A stretch of 64,000 bases of DNA, taken from positions 186,001 to 250,000 of the forward strand of contig NZ_SLZQ01000001.1 of assembly GCF_004342585.1 (NCBI RefSeq), given 5' to 3'. A model generated the notes under the pieces. That model was not told where the DNA came from and made no database searches. It worked only from the letters and a program-made list of their open reading frames with translations. The translations under genes and the position numbers were made by a program. This document shows, one piece after another, positions 18,139 through 28,800 of the stretch (positions within the stretch are counted from its first letter, which is position 1; every line of letters starts with the position of its first letter). The DNA is from Paucimonas lemoignei. Lineage in GTDB: Bacteria > Pseudomonadota > Gammaproteobacteria > Burkholderiales > Burkholderiaceae_D.

Positions 18139-20061
18139 ATGTTTGATTTTGTCCGCACCCACCAACGGCTGATGCAGTTTCTTCTGCTGTTGTTCATTTT
18201 TCCTTCCTTCGCTTTCTTTGGCCTGGAAAGTTACACGCGTTTTCAGCAGGGCGAAGACGCCGTTGCAAAAGTCGCCGGCCAGAAAATCACTCAGGCAGAA
18301 TTCGACGAAGCCATGCGCCGGCAGATGGATCAATACCGCCAGATGCTTGGCACGCAGTTCGATCCGAAAATGTTCGACACGCCCGAACAGCGCAAGAACC
18401 TGCTCGACAGCCTGATCTCGCAGCGCGCGCTGGCTGCCGAAGCCGCGCGCAACAACCTGGCGCCATCCGACCAGGCTGTGCAGCAAACCATTCTGGGCAT
18501 GGAAGGCCTGACCACACCGGATGGCAAGTTCGATAACGACCGTTACAAGTCGCTGCTTGCCATGCAAGGCATGACGCCGGTTTCCTTTGAGGCGCGTCTG
18601 CGCCACGATCTGGCCGTGCAGCAGCTCACAGCGGCGGTGCAGGACAGCGCATTCGCACCGCAATCGGTCTCGGCGCGCGTGTCGGATATCGCGCAGCAGG
18701 AACGCGAAGTGCAGCAAATGCTGTTCAAGCCTGCCGATTATGTTTCACAGGTCAAGGTCACCGATCAACAGCTGCAGGATTACTACAATAAGAACGCCAG
18801 CCAGTTTGCCATTCCCGAGCAGGCGAATATTGAATATGTGGTCCTGAATCAGGCCGCCGCCGAAGCGCAGATCAAGGTGTCTGATGACGACATCAAGTCG
18901 TATTACGAGCAAAACAAGAAGCGCTATTCGGTGGACGAGCAGCGCCGCGCCAGCCATATCCTCATCGGCGTGAAGAAGGATGCGTCGGAAGCGGACAAGC
19001 AGGCCGCGCGTGCCAAGGCTGAAAAAGTGCTGGCCCAACTCAAACAGAATCCGAATGACTTTGCCAAGCTCGCCAAGGAAAATTCGGATGATCCGGGCTC
19101 GGCGGAAAAGGGCGGCGATCTCGGATTCTTTGGTCCGGGCATGATGGTCAAGCCTTTCGAAGATGCTGCATACAAGCTGAAGGAAGGTGAAATCAGCGGC
19201 CTGGTGCAATCCGATTTCGGCTACCACATCATCAAGGTAACCGGCATCAAGCCGGGCTCGGTCAAGCCGCTTGAAGAGGTCAAGGGAGAGATCGCTGCGG
19301 ATATCAAGAAGCAGCAATCGACGAAGAAGTTTTCCGAGATGGCGGAGACCTTCCGGGATACCGTGTACGAGCAAGCCGATAGCCTGAAGCCGGCTGCCGA
19401 CAAGCTCGGATTGAAGGTCGAGACGGCTGCAAACGTAACGCGCCAGGCAGATCCGGCGGTTGGTCAGAAAGCGCCATTCAACAACCAGAAATTCCTGACC
19501 GCCTTGTTCTCGGACGACGTCGTCAAGAACAAGCGCAATTCGGAAGCGATCGAGGTTGCGCCGAATACGCTGATTGCCGGCCGTATCGTTTCGCACAAGC
19601 CGGCTTCCAAGCGTCCGTTCGATGAGGTCAAGGCTGGCATTCGCGAGCGTGTGATCCAGGAAGAGGCGGCGAAGCTCGCGCAGCAGGCCGGTGAAGCCAA
19701 GCTGGCGGCCCTGAAGGCCAAGGATGATGCGTCGGGCTTTGGTCCTGCCAAGGTAGTGTCGCGCAATAAGCGCGAAGACCTGGATGCAACGTCGCTGCAG
19801 GCGATCATGAAGGCTGATTCCAGCAAGCTGCCAAGCTATGCCGGCGCCGAATTGCCGCAACAGGGATACGCCGTGTATCGCATCACCAAAGTCATGCAGC
19901 CGGCAGCAGCGGATGCCGCACGTCGCCAGGCTGAAGCGCAGCAGATTTCCGGTATCGTGGCGCAACAGGAAACTGCGGCGTATGTGCAGGCGCTCAAGCA
20001 ACGGGCCAAGGTGAAGTTGCTCAAGCCCGTTGAGCAGGCCAAAACCGATACGGCAGAATAA
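18139..20061 (+). CDS. ppiD: Periplasmic folding chaperone PpiD
   Basis: Inner-membrane-anchored SurA-like chaperone at the SecYEG exit. It has a single N-terminal membrane anchor (about residues 13-32, [19 protein letters not shown]). An N-terminal SurA-type helical domain follows, then one parvulin domain from [15 protein letters not shown] to [14 protein letters not shown], then a long C-terminal helical part. The ATG at 18139 has GGGATAGG upstream and is preferred to the TTG at 18133. The 640-residue length is normal. It closes the conserved quality-control region, behind the tRNA terminator, and has its own terminator. Confidence 0.95.
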   Translation: MFDFVRTHQRLMQFLLLLFIFPSFAFFGLESYTRFQQGEDAVAKVAGQKITQAEFDEAMRRQMDQYRQMLGTQFDPKMFDTPEQRKNLLDSLISQRALAAEAARNNLAPSDQAVQQTILGMEGLTTPDGKFDNDRYKSLLAMQGMTPVSFEARLRHDLAVQQLTAAVQDSAFAPQSVSARVSDIAQQEREVQQMLFKPADYVSQVKVTDQQLQDYYNKNASQFAIPEQANIEYVVLNQAAAEAQIKVSDDDIKSYYEQNKKRYSVDEQRRASHILIGVKKDASEADKQAARAKAEKVLAQLKQNPNDFAKLAKENSDDPGSAEKGGDLGFFGPGMMVKPFEDAAYKLKEGEISGLVQSDFGYHIIKVTGIKPGSVKPLEEVKGEIAADIKKQQSTKKFSEMAETFRDTVYEQADSLKPAADKLGLKVETAANVTRQADPAVGQKAPFNNQKFLTALFSDDVVKNKRNSEAIEVAPNTLIAGRIVSHKPASKRPFDEVKAGIRERVIQEEAAKLAQQAGEAKLAALKAKDDASGFGPAKVVSRNKREDLDATSLQAIMKADSSKLPSYAGAELPQQGYAVYRITKVMQPAAADAARRQAEAQQISGIVAQQETAAYVQALKQRAKVKLLKPVEQAKTDTAE

Positions 20062-20074
20062 TTTGTATGCCAAA

Positions 20075-20106
20075 TAAAAAACCGCTCTTGAGGAGCGGTT
20101 TTTTTA
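20075..20106 (+). terminator. Intrinsic terminator after ppiD
   Basis: AAACCGCTC (20079-20087) pairs with GAGCGGTTT (20093-20101) around a five-base loop, then a run of T. Confidence 0.9.
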
Positions 20107-20223
20107 CGCCTGGCGGGCGGCTTATCATGGCTGTCCTTCTCTTAATGTCGCTATACGGATGGAATGCAATATTCGACATTCAGGCAATCATTTGCAGAAT
20201 GGCGAGTCAGTCAATATTGACCA

Positions 20224-21285
20224 TCACTCCTGCGTCATTAATTCGCGCGCAGCGGCGACAAAGCTCTTCGGTGAAATATCCGGCAGACTGATGTCGCGCG
20301 CTTCTGTATAACGCGCGAAATTCCTGCTGATGGAACGAAGATAGGCGGGATCGTAATGCCGTACCAGCAATTCTTCCACCAGTGGCTGCATGGCGCCAGA
20401 TTTGGCCATCTCGTGCCAGCGTTGCAGGTTGTCTCGTCCATGCAGCGGCAGCAGGCAGTCCAGCTGCCGGTTCAGGGCATCGGGGTCCGCCACGAAATGC
20501 ACGTATTCGCGCATGAGCAGCGCCACGCGGTCAGTCATGGACAGAGAAACCGCGATGCAGGGTGACGCACGTATGCATTCCATCAGCGCTTCCGGCACGC
20601 GTACGCTGCCGACCTTCTTGCTTTCCGATTCCACGAATATGGGACGAGCCGGGTCGAAGCGGCGAAGCGCATGCCAGATGGCGCTTTCGAATGACTTTTG
20701 CGTCGGCTGGGGCTGACTCGGAATACTTCCCAGCACCGAACCACGGTGTGACGCCATTTTTTCGAGGTCGAGCACTTGCGCGCCTTCCTGTTCTAGCGTG
20801 CGCAGCAACTCGCTCTTGCCGCTGCCGGTCGGACCCGCGATCACGCGGAAGTCAAACTGCCGAGGCATTACTTCCAGCGCCGCGACGACATGCCGCCGAT
20901 ATTCCTTGTAGCCGCCATCCAGTTGTATGGCGGGCCAGCCGATTTTTGCAAGGATATGCGCCATCGAACCGCTGCGGTTGCCGCCTCGCCAACAATACAC
21001 CAGCGGTTTCCAGTCGCGCGGCTTGTCGGCGAAATGGGTTTCGAGATGCGACGAGATGTTACGCGCCACGATCGCGGCGCCGACGCGTTTGGCTTCGAAG
21101 GAGCCTACCTGCTTGTACAGCGTGCCGACGCGTGCGCGTTCCTCGTTGTTGAGTACCGGGCAGTTGATCGCGCCGGGGATATGATCTTCGGCAAATTCGC
21201 CTTCGCTGCGGGCATCGATGATGGTATCGAATTGGTCAAGTTGCGGCAGGAGGTCATCGAAGGGCAGCAGAGCTGGGTATTTCAT
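20224..21285 (-). CDS. selU: tRNA 2-selenouridine synthase SelU/MnmH
   Basis: Replaces the sulfur of 2-thiouridine at wobble position 34 of some tRNAs with selenium, through a geranylated intermediate. The N-terminal rhodanese domain carries the catalytic Cys98 in PLVYCWRGGNRSGSMA. The C-terminal P-loop domain has Walker A GPTGSGKS (151-158). The 353-residue length is family-typical. It starts four bases after the tesA stop, so the two form an operon. Its action needs selenophosphate from SelD, which is not in this window. Confidence 0.93.
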   Translation of the reverse strand: MKYPALLPFDDLLPQLDQFDTIIDARSEGEFAEDHIPGAINCPVLNNEERARVGTLYKQVGSFEAKRVGAAIVARNISSHLETHFADKPRDWKPLVYCWRGGNRSGSMAHILAKIGWPAIQLDGGYKEYRRHVVAALEVMPRQFDFRVIAGPTGSGKSELLRTLEQEGAQVLDLEKMASHRGSVLGSIPSQPQPTQKSFESAIWHALRRFDPARPIFVESESKKVGSVRVPEALMECIRASPCIAVSLSMTDRVALLMREYVHFVADPDALNRQLDCLLPLHGRDNLQRWHEMAKSGAMQPLVEELLVRHYDPAYLRSISRNFARYTEARDISLPDISPKSFVAAARELMTQE

Positions 21286-21289
21286 GAAC

Positions 21290-21952
21290 TTACTTTTTCA
21301 ACAGAAGCGGCTTCAGGACAGGCCAGACATTGTCCAGCATGATGGGGTGAGCGGCAGCGAGTGGGTGAATGCGGTCAGGCTGGAACATGTCTTCGCGCGT
21401 CGCGATGCCCTCCAGGAAAAACGGCACGAGCGCAGTCTTGTTTTCCCGCGCAAGCTTGCCATACATCGCATGGAAATTTTCAGCATAGCTGGGGCCATAG
21501 TTCGGCGGAATACGCATGCCGAGCAAGATGACTTTCGCGTTGATCGCTTGTCCTGCCTTGATCATGCTGCGCAGGTTGGCTTCGGTAGCAGCAACCGGCA
21601 AACCGCGCAGGGCGTCGTTGGCGCCCAGTTCGATGATAAGAATATCCGGCCGGTGTGTCTTCAACAGGGCGGGCAGCCGTGCCGCGCCGCCACTGGTGGT
21701 GTCGCCGCTGATGCTGGCATTGATGATCCTGGCATCGATTTTCTCGGCGCGCAGGCGTTCCTGCAAAAGATTGACCCATCCCTTACCACGTGCGAGTCCA
21801 TACTCGGCGGATAGACTATCCCCAAGCACAAGCACGGTTTTTGATGCAGAATAGGCATGCGAGGCAAGCAGCGCCAAGGTCAACAACAACAGTGCTCGCA
21901 ACCACTGCCGCCACTTCGGGTACGGTAATCCAATTAATCCTTCAAAGCGCAT
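21290..21952 (-). CDS. tesA: Arylesterase / acyl-CoA thioesterase I, SGNH hydrolase
   Basis: Periplasmic SGNH-family esterase/thioesterase with a broad acyl-ester range. A signal peptide (LRALLLLTLALLASHAYSA) precedes block I GDSLSAEYG (nucleophile Ser46). GANDALRG is the Asn block, and DRIHP supplies the catalytic Asp193 and His196. The true start is the ATG at 21952, since GAAAGG lies seven bases upstream of it; the longer open frame upstream is antisense to the neighbouring ATPase gene. The start codon interlocks with that of the divergent ATPase in a shared CATG. It is cotranscribed with selU. The tesA/ybbA divergence resembles E. coli. Confidence 0.93.
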   Translation of the reverse strand: MRFEGLIGLPYPKWRQWLRALLLLTLALLASHAYSASKTVLVLGDSLSAEYGLARGKGWVNLLQERLRAEKIDARIINASISGDTTSGGAARLPALLKTHRPDILIIELGANDALRGLPVAATEANLRSMIKAGQAINAKVILLGMRIPPNYGPSYAENFHAMYGKLARENKTALVPFFLEGIATREDMFQPDRIHPLAAAHPIMLDNVWPVLKPLLLKK

Positions 21953-22637
21953 GACTGAACCTTTCAATTTGCGATCCGCTATCGAAGTCACGCATCTGTG
22001 CAAGCGCGTCTCCGACGCCACCGGTGAACTGACGATCCTCAACGATATCCATTTTACCGTGCAAGCCGGCTCGACGCTTGCGATTGTCGGGGCATCCGGC
22101 TCGGGAAAGTCCACCTTGCTGGGATTGCTGGCGGGACTGGATACACCGACTTCCGGCACTGTTCTGGTCGACGGCATCGATATCTATGCGCTGGACGAGG
22201 ATGGTCGCGCGCAGCTGCGCAAGGAAAAGCTAGGCTTCGTGTTCCAGTCTTTTCAACTGGTGGCGCACATGAATGCGCTGGAAAACGTAATGCTACCGCT
22301 GGAATTGCGCGGCGATCGCGAAGCGCGCCCGAAGGCTGAAGCCATGCTCGAACGCGTCGGCCTGTCGTCAAGACTGAAGCATTATCCGAAGTACCTGTCG
22401 GGTGGCGAGCAGCAGCGCGTGGCGCTCGCGCGCGCCTTCGTCACCGAGCCGCCACTGCTGCTGGCCGACGAACCGACCGGCAGCCTGGATGCGGCTACAG
22501 GCGAAGCAGTGATCCAGTTGATGTTCGAACTGAACAAGGAGCGCGGCTCGACACTGGTGCTGGTGACGCACGATCCATCGATCGCGGCGCGTTGTGCCCG
22601 TACGATTACGATTGCTGCTGGACGGCTCGTGCAGTGA
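21951..22637 (+). CDS. ABC transporter ATPase, YbbA/LolD type
   Basis: Nucleotide-binding subunit of a type VII (MacB/LolD-like) ABC system, 228 residues. Walker A is VGASGSGKST, the Q-loop is FVFQSFQLVAHM, the signature is YLSGGEQQRVALAR, Walker B is LLLADEPTGSLD and the H-loop is LVLVTHDPSIA. In E. coli ybbA is followed by the FtsX-like permease gene ybbP. Here the gene runs into the 3' end of a convergent gene (32-base overlap) and no permease is nearby. The ATG at 21951 lacks a clear Shine-Dalgarno and shares bases with the tesA start. Confidence 0.9.
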   Translation: MTEPFNLRSAIEVTHLCKRVSDATGELTILNDIHFTVQAGSTLAIVGASGSGKSTLLGLLAGLDTPTSGTVLVDGIDIYALDEDGRAQLRKEKLGFVFQSFQLVAHMNALENVMLPLELRGDREARPKAEAMLERVGLSSRLKHYPKYLSGGEQQRVALARAFVTEPPLLLADEPTGSLDAATGEAVIQLMFELNKERGSTLVLVTHDPSIAARCARTITIAAGRLVQ

Positions 22638-24162
22638 TCGGCGCGGCATCCTGTCGCGCATTCTTAATGGTTCGATTGAGCGCGGTCCGGATTGCCGGAA
22701 TCAATTCACCCGCAGTCAAACCTACCGGGCCGATGCCGGCATCGACCAGTTCATCGGCGGCATGACCATGCAGCCAGACCGCGGCCAGGGCGGCTTCCCA
22801 TACTGGCAGACCTTGTGAGAGCAGGGCGCCGCACAGGCCGGCCAGCACATCGCCGGTGCCAGCCGTGGCAAGCGCCGGATTGCCGGTCGGGTTGACTGCC
22901 ACCATCCCATCCGGGCGGGCAATCACGCTGCCAGATCCCTTGAGAACGACAATCGCGTTGAAGCGTGCCGCGAGCTGGCGCGCTGCAGCCAGGCGGTCCG
23001 CCTGCACCATGCCGGCGGATACGCCCAAGAGGCGCGCGGCTTCCAGCGGATGGGGCGTCATGATGGCTGGAGAATTTCGATTGGACAGTCGCTGCTGCAG
23101 GATGTTGTCGCCGGCGAGGATATTGAGCGCATCCGCATCCAGCACCAGCGGCATGACCGTGCCGAGGGCCGTTTCCAGCAAATGTCTGGCTTTCGGAGTA
23201 TTTCCTGCACCAGGCCCTGCTACAACCGTGGCATTCGTAAAATCGAATTCGAGGGCAGGGCGGCACATGATTTCCGGCTGCAACGGATCGAATGCGGAAA
23301 CTTCATCGATGAAACAGGCATAGACGCGCCCCGCGCCGCAATGGAGGGCCGCACGCGCGCTCAGCAATGCCGCGCCGTGCATGCCATGCGCGCCGCCCAG
23401 CACGGCAACGTCGCCGAAGCTGCCTTTGTGGGTATTCTGCCGACGAGGTTGCAAGGCATCTGAAAAGATCGTTGGGTCATTGAGCGATGCTTGTGCCGAT
23501 GGAAAAAACGCGTCGTCGATATCCAGGGAGGCGACGCTGACTTGTCCCGCATAATCGCGCCCGTGGCAGGTATGCAAGCCAGGTTTGTCACCGATGAAAG
23601 TGATGGTGTGGCTGGCTTGCACCGCGATGCCGTCGGGACCTACGATGTCACCGGTATCCGCGTCCAGTCCGCTGGGCACGTCCAGCGCCAGCACGGGACA
23701 GTTCAAGGTATTGACATATTCCGCCACGACGCGCATGTCGCCGGTGATCGGGCGCATGAGGCCGATGCCGAACAGGCCGTCAATTACCAGTTGCCAGGAT
23801 TGAGTGTGCAGGCTGATGATGCTGCCCGCATCCTGCGGAGTGAGCAATTTCATCAGGCTGGAGCGGGCTCTTGCCAATGCCGCGCCAGCTTCCGGCGATG
23901 GACTCTTGGGGGCGGCAAACAGGATGACAGTGACGTCGCTGCCGGCTTCAGCCAGTTCAGCCGCGACTTCGAGGGCATCACCGCCATTATTGCCAGGCCC
24001 GGCGAGCACCAGCACGCGGGCACGCATGGCGGTGCCAAGCAAATCAAGCGCAAGCGCCGTTGCGTCTGCGCCGGCACGCTGCATCAATGTGCCGGTGGGC
24101 AGTGTGGATAAGGCCGCCTGTTCGATGCGGCGGATTTCCTCGACGGTATAGAGTGCATTCAT
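22606..24162 (-). CDS. nnr: Bifunctional NAD(P)HX epimerase / ADP-dependent dehydratase
   Basis: Metabolite-repair enzyme that reverts hydrated NAD(P)H. The N-terminal YjeF_N epimerase domain (about 1-210) has VLVLAGPGNNGGDALEVAAELA. The C-terminal ribokinase-like dehydratase domain has GGAHGMHGAALLSARAALH, VVAGPGAGN and the ATP/catalytic motif GTGDVLAGLCGALLSQG. The 518-residue length and the fused domains are standard for bacteria. It overlaps the convergent ATPase gene by 32 bases. dadA ends 30 bases upstream, so the two may be cotranscribed. Confidence 0.94.
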   Translation of the reverse strand: MNALYTVEEIRRIEQAALSTLPTGTLMQRAGADATALALDLLGTAMRARVLVLAGPGNNGGDALEVAAELAEAGSDVTVILFAAPKSPSPEAGAALARARSSLMKLLTPQDAGSIISLHTQSWQLVIDGLFGIGLMRPITGDMRVVAEYVNTLNCPVLALDVPSGLDADTGDIVGPDGIAVQASHTITFIGDKPGLHTCHGRDYAGQVSVASLDIDDAFFPSAQASLNDPTIFSDALQPRRQNTHKGSFGDVAVLGGAHGMHGAALLSARAALHCGAGRVYACFIDEVSAFDPLQPEIMCRPALEFDFTNATVVAGPGAGNTPKARHLLETALGTVMPLVLDADALNILAGDNILQQRLSNRNSPAIMTPHPLEAARLLGVSAGMVQADRLAAARQLAARFNAIVVLKGSGSVIARPDGMVAVNPTGNPALATAGTGDVLAGLCGALLSQGLPVWEAALAAVWLHGHAADELVDAGIGPVGLTAGELIPAIRTALNRTIKNARQDAAPITARAVQQQS

Positions 24163-24192
24163 GGCATCCGCTGGAGCAATACGAAGCGGATA

Positions 24193-25458
24193 TTATGGCA
24201 TGCGGGCGTAGCGGGACAGGGTGAGGCCTTCCAGATCAATGTCAGGCTTTCGGCCGGAAATGATATCCGCAAGCAGCAAACCGCAGCCTGCCGCCATGGC
24301 CCAGCCGGTCGAACCATGTCCGACGTTCAAGTAGAGGTTGCGGATCGGCGTGGCGCCAAGTACGGGCGGGCCATCGGGCAGCATCGGGCGGATACCGCTC
24401 CAGTAACTGGCCGTGCTGTAGTTGGCGGCATCCGGGAACCAGTCCTCGCCAACCTTGGCGAGGGTGCGCAGGGCGGTTTCGTGCAGGTCTGTATTGGTCG
24501 AGCCGAGTTCCGCCATGCCGGCGATGCGAATGCGCCCGCCCATGCGGGTAATCGCCACCTTGTACGATTCATCCATCAATGCCGCTTGCGGCGCATCGTC
24601 ATAGTTGCGGATGGTGGCGGTGGCGGAATAACCCTTGATGGGATACAAGGGCAAGCGGATGCCGAGCGGCTCCAGCAGGCGGGCACTGTCGATGCCTGCG
24701 GCGATGACCACGGAATCGGCATGAAACGTGCGGTCTCGGACACGCAGACTGATACCCTTGCCATGCGGGTCGATGGCGCTGACGGCACTGCCAAATAGGA
24801 ATTCGACGCCCATCTCCTGGGCGATATTTTTCAACTGCTTGGTGAAAAGCGGGCAATTGCCGGCTTCATCATCCGGCAAATACAGGCCGCCGGCCAGCGC
24901 TGTCTTGGTCGATAATGCCGGTTCGATCGCACGGGCCTGTTCCGGGTCGACGACCTGGTGGGCGACGCCTTGCTCGGCCAGCAGTTCAAGCGCAGGCTTC
25001 GCCATTTCAATGTCGTGCTCGCTGCGAAACAGCTGCAGATAACCACGGGTTTGTTCGTAATCGAGACGGTGATGTTCGCGCAGCTGTTGCAGCACCAAGC
25101 GGCTGTAGCCCGCTACCCGCTGCATGCGCTCCTTGTTGATGCGGAAACGGTCCAGTTCGCATTCGGCCAGCCACTGCCTGACCCAGCGCCACATGGCGCG
25201 ATCAAACGTGGGTTTGAGCAGCACCGGGCCGTCGCTTCTCAGCAGGGAGGCAAGAATCTTTTTCGGCATGCCGGGCATCGCCCAGGGCGTAACATAGCCC
25301 GGAGCCACCACGCCGGCGTTACCGTAACTGGCTTTCTCGGCCACGTGGCTGAGCCTTTCAATGACGACGACCTGGTGGCCCGCATGCGCCAGAAAATAGG
25401 CGGTGCACACGCCAATGACGCCGCCTCCGATAACCGCAATCTGCTGTTGATGTGACAT
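24193..25458 (-). CDS. dadA: D-amino acid dehydrogenase, DadA type
   Basis: FAD-dependent oxidase-fold enzyme that deaminates D-amino acids and feeds electrons to the respiratory chain. The N-terminal dinucleotide motif is IAVIGGGVIGVCTAYFLAHA. NAGVVAPGYVTPWAMPGMP is typical of DadA, and YPIKGYSATATI and the C-terminal LYLNVGHGSTGWAMAAGCG also fit. The 421 residues agree with the small-subunit length. An alanine racemase lies in this window but 24 kb away, so there is no dadA-dadX operon here. Exact substrate preference (D-Ala or others) cannot be read from sequence. Confidence 0.88.
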   Translation of the reverse strand: MSHQQQIAVIGGGVIGVCTAYFLAHAGHQVVVIERLSHVAEKASYGNAGVVAPGYVTPWAMPGMPKKILASLLRSDGPVLLKPTFDRAMWRWVRQWLAECELDRFRINKERMQRVAGYSRLVLQQLREHHRLDYEQTRGYLQLFRSEHDIEMAKPALELLAEQGVAHQVVDPEQARAIEPALSTKTALAGGLYLPDDEAGNCPLFTKQLKNIAQEMGVEFLFGSAVSAIDPHGKGISLRVRDRTFHADSVVIAAGIDSARLLEPLGIRLPLYPIKGYSATATIRNYDDAPQAALMDESYKVAITRMGGRIRIAGMAELGSTNTDLHETALRTLAKVGEDWFPDAANYSTASYWSGIRPMLPDGPPVLGATPIRNLYLNVGHGSTGWAMAAGCGLLLADIISGRKPDIDLEGLTLSRYARMP

Positions 25459-25817
25459 GAATGGACTGATGATGCGCGCGGCAGATTGCCGCCCGAAAAG
25501 AGCAGCGAATATAGCACGGCGCCGGCCTTATTTTGTGACGTTGAACCGCTAAAATCTTGCACTACGGCTTCAGCTACGACTTGGCGTGGTTTTTATGCCA
25601 GTGTCCTGCCAATCCCGGAATGTTTCATTGACCATTGGAAGCATCAACAGTTCCCAAGGGCAAGTGCAGGGCGTGTGAATTATTGGTCATTGGAAAAGTT
25701 TCATGAGCCTGGGAACGGCAGGACAGGGCTGCATCAAGGTATAATCTCATTTTCCAGTTCAACACGCGGTTATTTCAGTTCAAATAGACTGGAATCCGCC
25801 TCAACTTTGCTCTCGCC
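25459..25817. other. Intergenic region between dadA and purL
   Basis: 359 bases holding the divergent promoters. On the plus strand a perfect TATAAT (25740-25745) lies 72 bases before purL, without a clear -35. Two similar 12-base blocks ending CATTGGAA (around 25633 and 25689) could be repeats of an operator, but the match is weak. No PurR-type palindrome and no riboswitch were recognised, and short open frames across it have no coding character. Confidence 0.4.
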
Positions 25818-28800
25818 ATGCTGATTTTGCCGGGCTCGAACGCCCTGTCTGCCTTCCGTAGCCAAAGACTGTTATCCAAACTGCAAGACATCGAGCCCGC
25901 CATTGTTGGCGTTTGTGGCCGCTATCTGCATTTCATCGATTCGGCGGTCGCTCCTTCGCAAGACGAGGTCGGCCGCTTGCAGGCCATGCTGACTTATGGC
26001 GATGTGTTCGAAGGCCGCGAAGATGGCGATCGCTTCGTCGTGATCCCGCGCTTCGGCACCATTTCCCCGTGGGCCAGCAAGGCGACGGATATCGCGCACA
26101 ACTGCGGCATGACGGAGATTCACCGCATCGAGCGCGGTGTCGTGTATTACGTGCAGCTGAAATCCGGCTTGCTGGGCGGTGCCAAGAAACTGGCCAATCC
26201 GGATGCGGTGGCAGCGCTGCTGCATGACCGCATGACTGAGAGTGTCTTGCGCAATCCGGAAGATGCCGTCGGTTTGTTCCAGGAGTTGCAAGCCAAGCCC
26301 TTGGCCTTCGTCGATGTGCTGGGCGGCGGCAAGGCCGCGCTGCAGCAAGCCAATGCCGATCTTGGCCTGGCCATGTCGGACGACGAGATCGATTACCTGG
26401 TGAATGCCTTCACCCAGGCCAAGCGCAACCCGACCGATGTCGAGCTGATGATGTTCGCCCAAGCCAATAGCGAACACTGCCGCCACAAGATTTTCAATGC
26501 CGAATGGACCATCGATGGCGTCAAGCAGGACAAGTCGCTGTTCCAGATGATCAAGAATACGCACCAGCTGCAGCCGAAGGGCACGGTGGTGGCGTACAGC
26601 GATAATTCCTCCGTCATCGAAGGCGCGACCATTCCGCGCTTCTATCCGCGCGGCGCGGAAGCAGGCAATGAATACAAGGCCACGGATGAGCTGACGCACA
26701 TCCTCATGAAGGTGGAGACGCACAACCATCCGACGGCGATTTCGCCATTCCCGGGCGCGTCTACCGGCGCCGGCGGCGAGATCCGCGACGAAGGCGCGAC
26801 CGGTCGTGGCGCCAAGCCTAAGGCTGGCTTGACCGGCTTCACCGTCTCGAACCTGATGATCACCCATGCGGTGCAGCCGTGGGAAAATGCCCGCGATGTG
26901 ACTGAGCCGGTGCATGAGCGCAAGCCGGGCGAGGCCACCATTTACGGCAAGCCCGACCGCATCGCTTCGCCCTTGCAGATCATGATCGACGGGCCGCTCG
27001 GCGGCGCCGCGTTCAACAATGAATTCGGCCGGCCGAATCTCGGCGGCTACTTCCGCACCTACGAGCAGAATGTCGGCGGCATGGTCGCCGGTTATCACAA
27101 GCCCATCATGATCGCCGGCGGCATGGGCAATATCTCGGCCCTGCACACCAAGAAGAACGATCTGCCGGTGGGCAGCCTGCTGATTCAATTAGGTGGGCCC
27201 GGCATGCGCATCGGCATGGGCGGCAGCGCTGCCTCATCGATGGCGACCGGCACCAATACCGCCGACCTGGATTTCGATTCGGTCCAGCGCGGTAATCCGG
27301 AAATGCAGCGTCGCGCGCAGGAAGTCATTTCTGCCTGCTGGGCGCTGGGTGAAAAGAATCCCATCCTGTCGATTCATGACGTCGGTGCCGGCGGTCTCTC
27401 CAACGCTTTCCCGGAAATTACCAATGACGCCAAGCGCGGTGCGATATTCGACTTGAGCCGCGTGCCGCTGGAGGAATCCGGCATGGCGCCCAAGGAAATC
27501 TGGAGCAACGAATCGCAGGAGCGCTACGTGCTGGCGATCGCACCGGATTCGCTGCCGTTGTTCGATTACCTGTGCAAGCGCGAGCGCTGCCCGTTCGCCG
27601 TGGTCGGCACCGCCACCGAAGAGCGTCAACTGAAAGTGGTCGATCCGGAACACGACAACAACCCGGTCGACATGCCGATGGAAGTCTTGCTCGGCAAGCC
27701 GCCCAAGATGCATCGCGACGTCACGCATGTACAGCGCGAATTGCCGCGCCTGGACCTGACCGGCATCGACTTGCTGGAAGCGTCGCTGCGTGTATTGCGT
27801 CTGCCGACCGTGGCGGATAAATCCTTCCTCATCACGATCGGTGACCGTACCGTCGGCGCGATGACCGTGCGTGACCAGATGGTCGGCCCCTGGCAAGTGC
27901 CGGTGGCGGATTGCGCGGTAACGGCGATGACCTACGAGGGTTACCTCGGCGAAGCGATGGCGATGGGCGAACGTACGCCGCTGGCGGTGATCAATGCGCC
28001 GGCATCGGGCCGCATGGCGGTGGGCGAGGCGATCACCAACATCGCTGCAGCGCCGATCACCGATATTTCCGACATCAAGCTGTCGGCCAACTGGATGGCC
28101 GCCTGTGGTCAACCTGGCCAGGATGCCGCGCTGTTCGATACCGTCAAGGCGGTGGGCATGGAACTGTGTCCGGCGCTGGGCGTGTCCATCCCGGTCGGCA
28201 AGGATTCGCTGTCCATGCGTACCACCTGGAGCGACGAGGAGGGCGCCAAGTCGGTGACTGCGCCGGTGTCGCTGATCGTGTCATCCTTTGCGCCGGTAAC
28301 GGATATCCGTCGGGTGCTGACGCCGCAGATCCGCAAGGATGTAGGCGATACCGTGCTGATCGCCATCGACCTTGGCCGCGGCAAGAGCCGCCTGGGTGCT
28401 TCGGCTTTTGCGCAGGTCATGCAGCAGATCGGCAACGATGCGCCGGATGTCGATAGCCCGGAAGATTTGAAAGCCTTCTTCAATGCGATTCAGCAGCTCA
28501 ACCGAGAAGGCAAGCTGCTGGCTTACCATGATCGTTCCGATGGCGGCCTGTTTGCCGCGCTGTGCGAGATGGCCTTTGCCGGCCGCACCGGCCTGTCGCT
28601 CAACATCGATATCCTCGCCATGGATGCCGGGCATGCCGCCGACAGCGGCGAAGCCAAGAACTGGACGACGCAAGTCGGCGAGCGCCGCAACGAGTTGACG
28701 CTGCGCGCGCTGTTCAACGAAGAGCTGGGCGCAGTGATCCAGGTAAAGGCTGAGCAGAAGTCGGAAGTAATGGATGTGCTGCGTTCCTATAACCTGGGCG

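Noticed and set aside
20067-20291. Small open frame after ppiD
   Set aside because: It begins inside the ppiD terminator and runs into the 3' end of selU on the other strand. It shows no Shine-Dalgarno and no coding character.
25486-25824. Open frame across the dadA-purL gap
   Set aside because: Composition is unlike coding sequence, it has no start signal, and it overlaps the region needed for the purL and dadA promoters.
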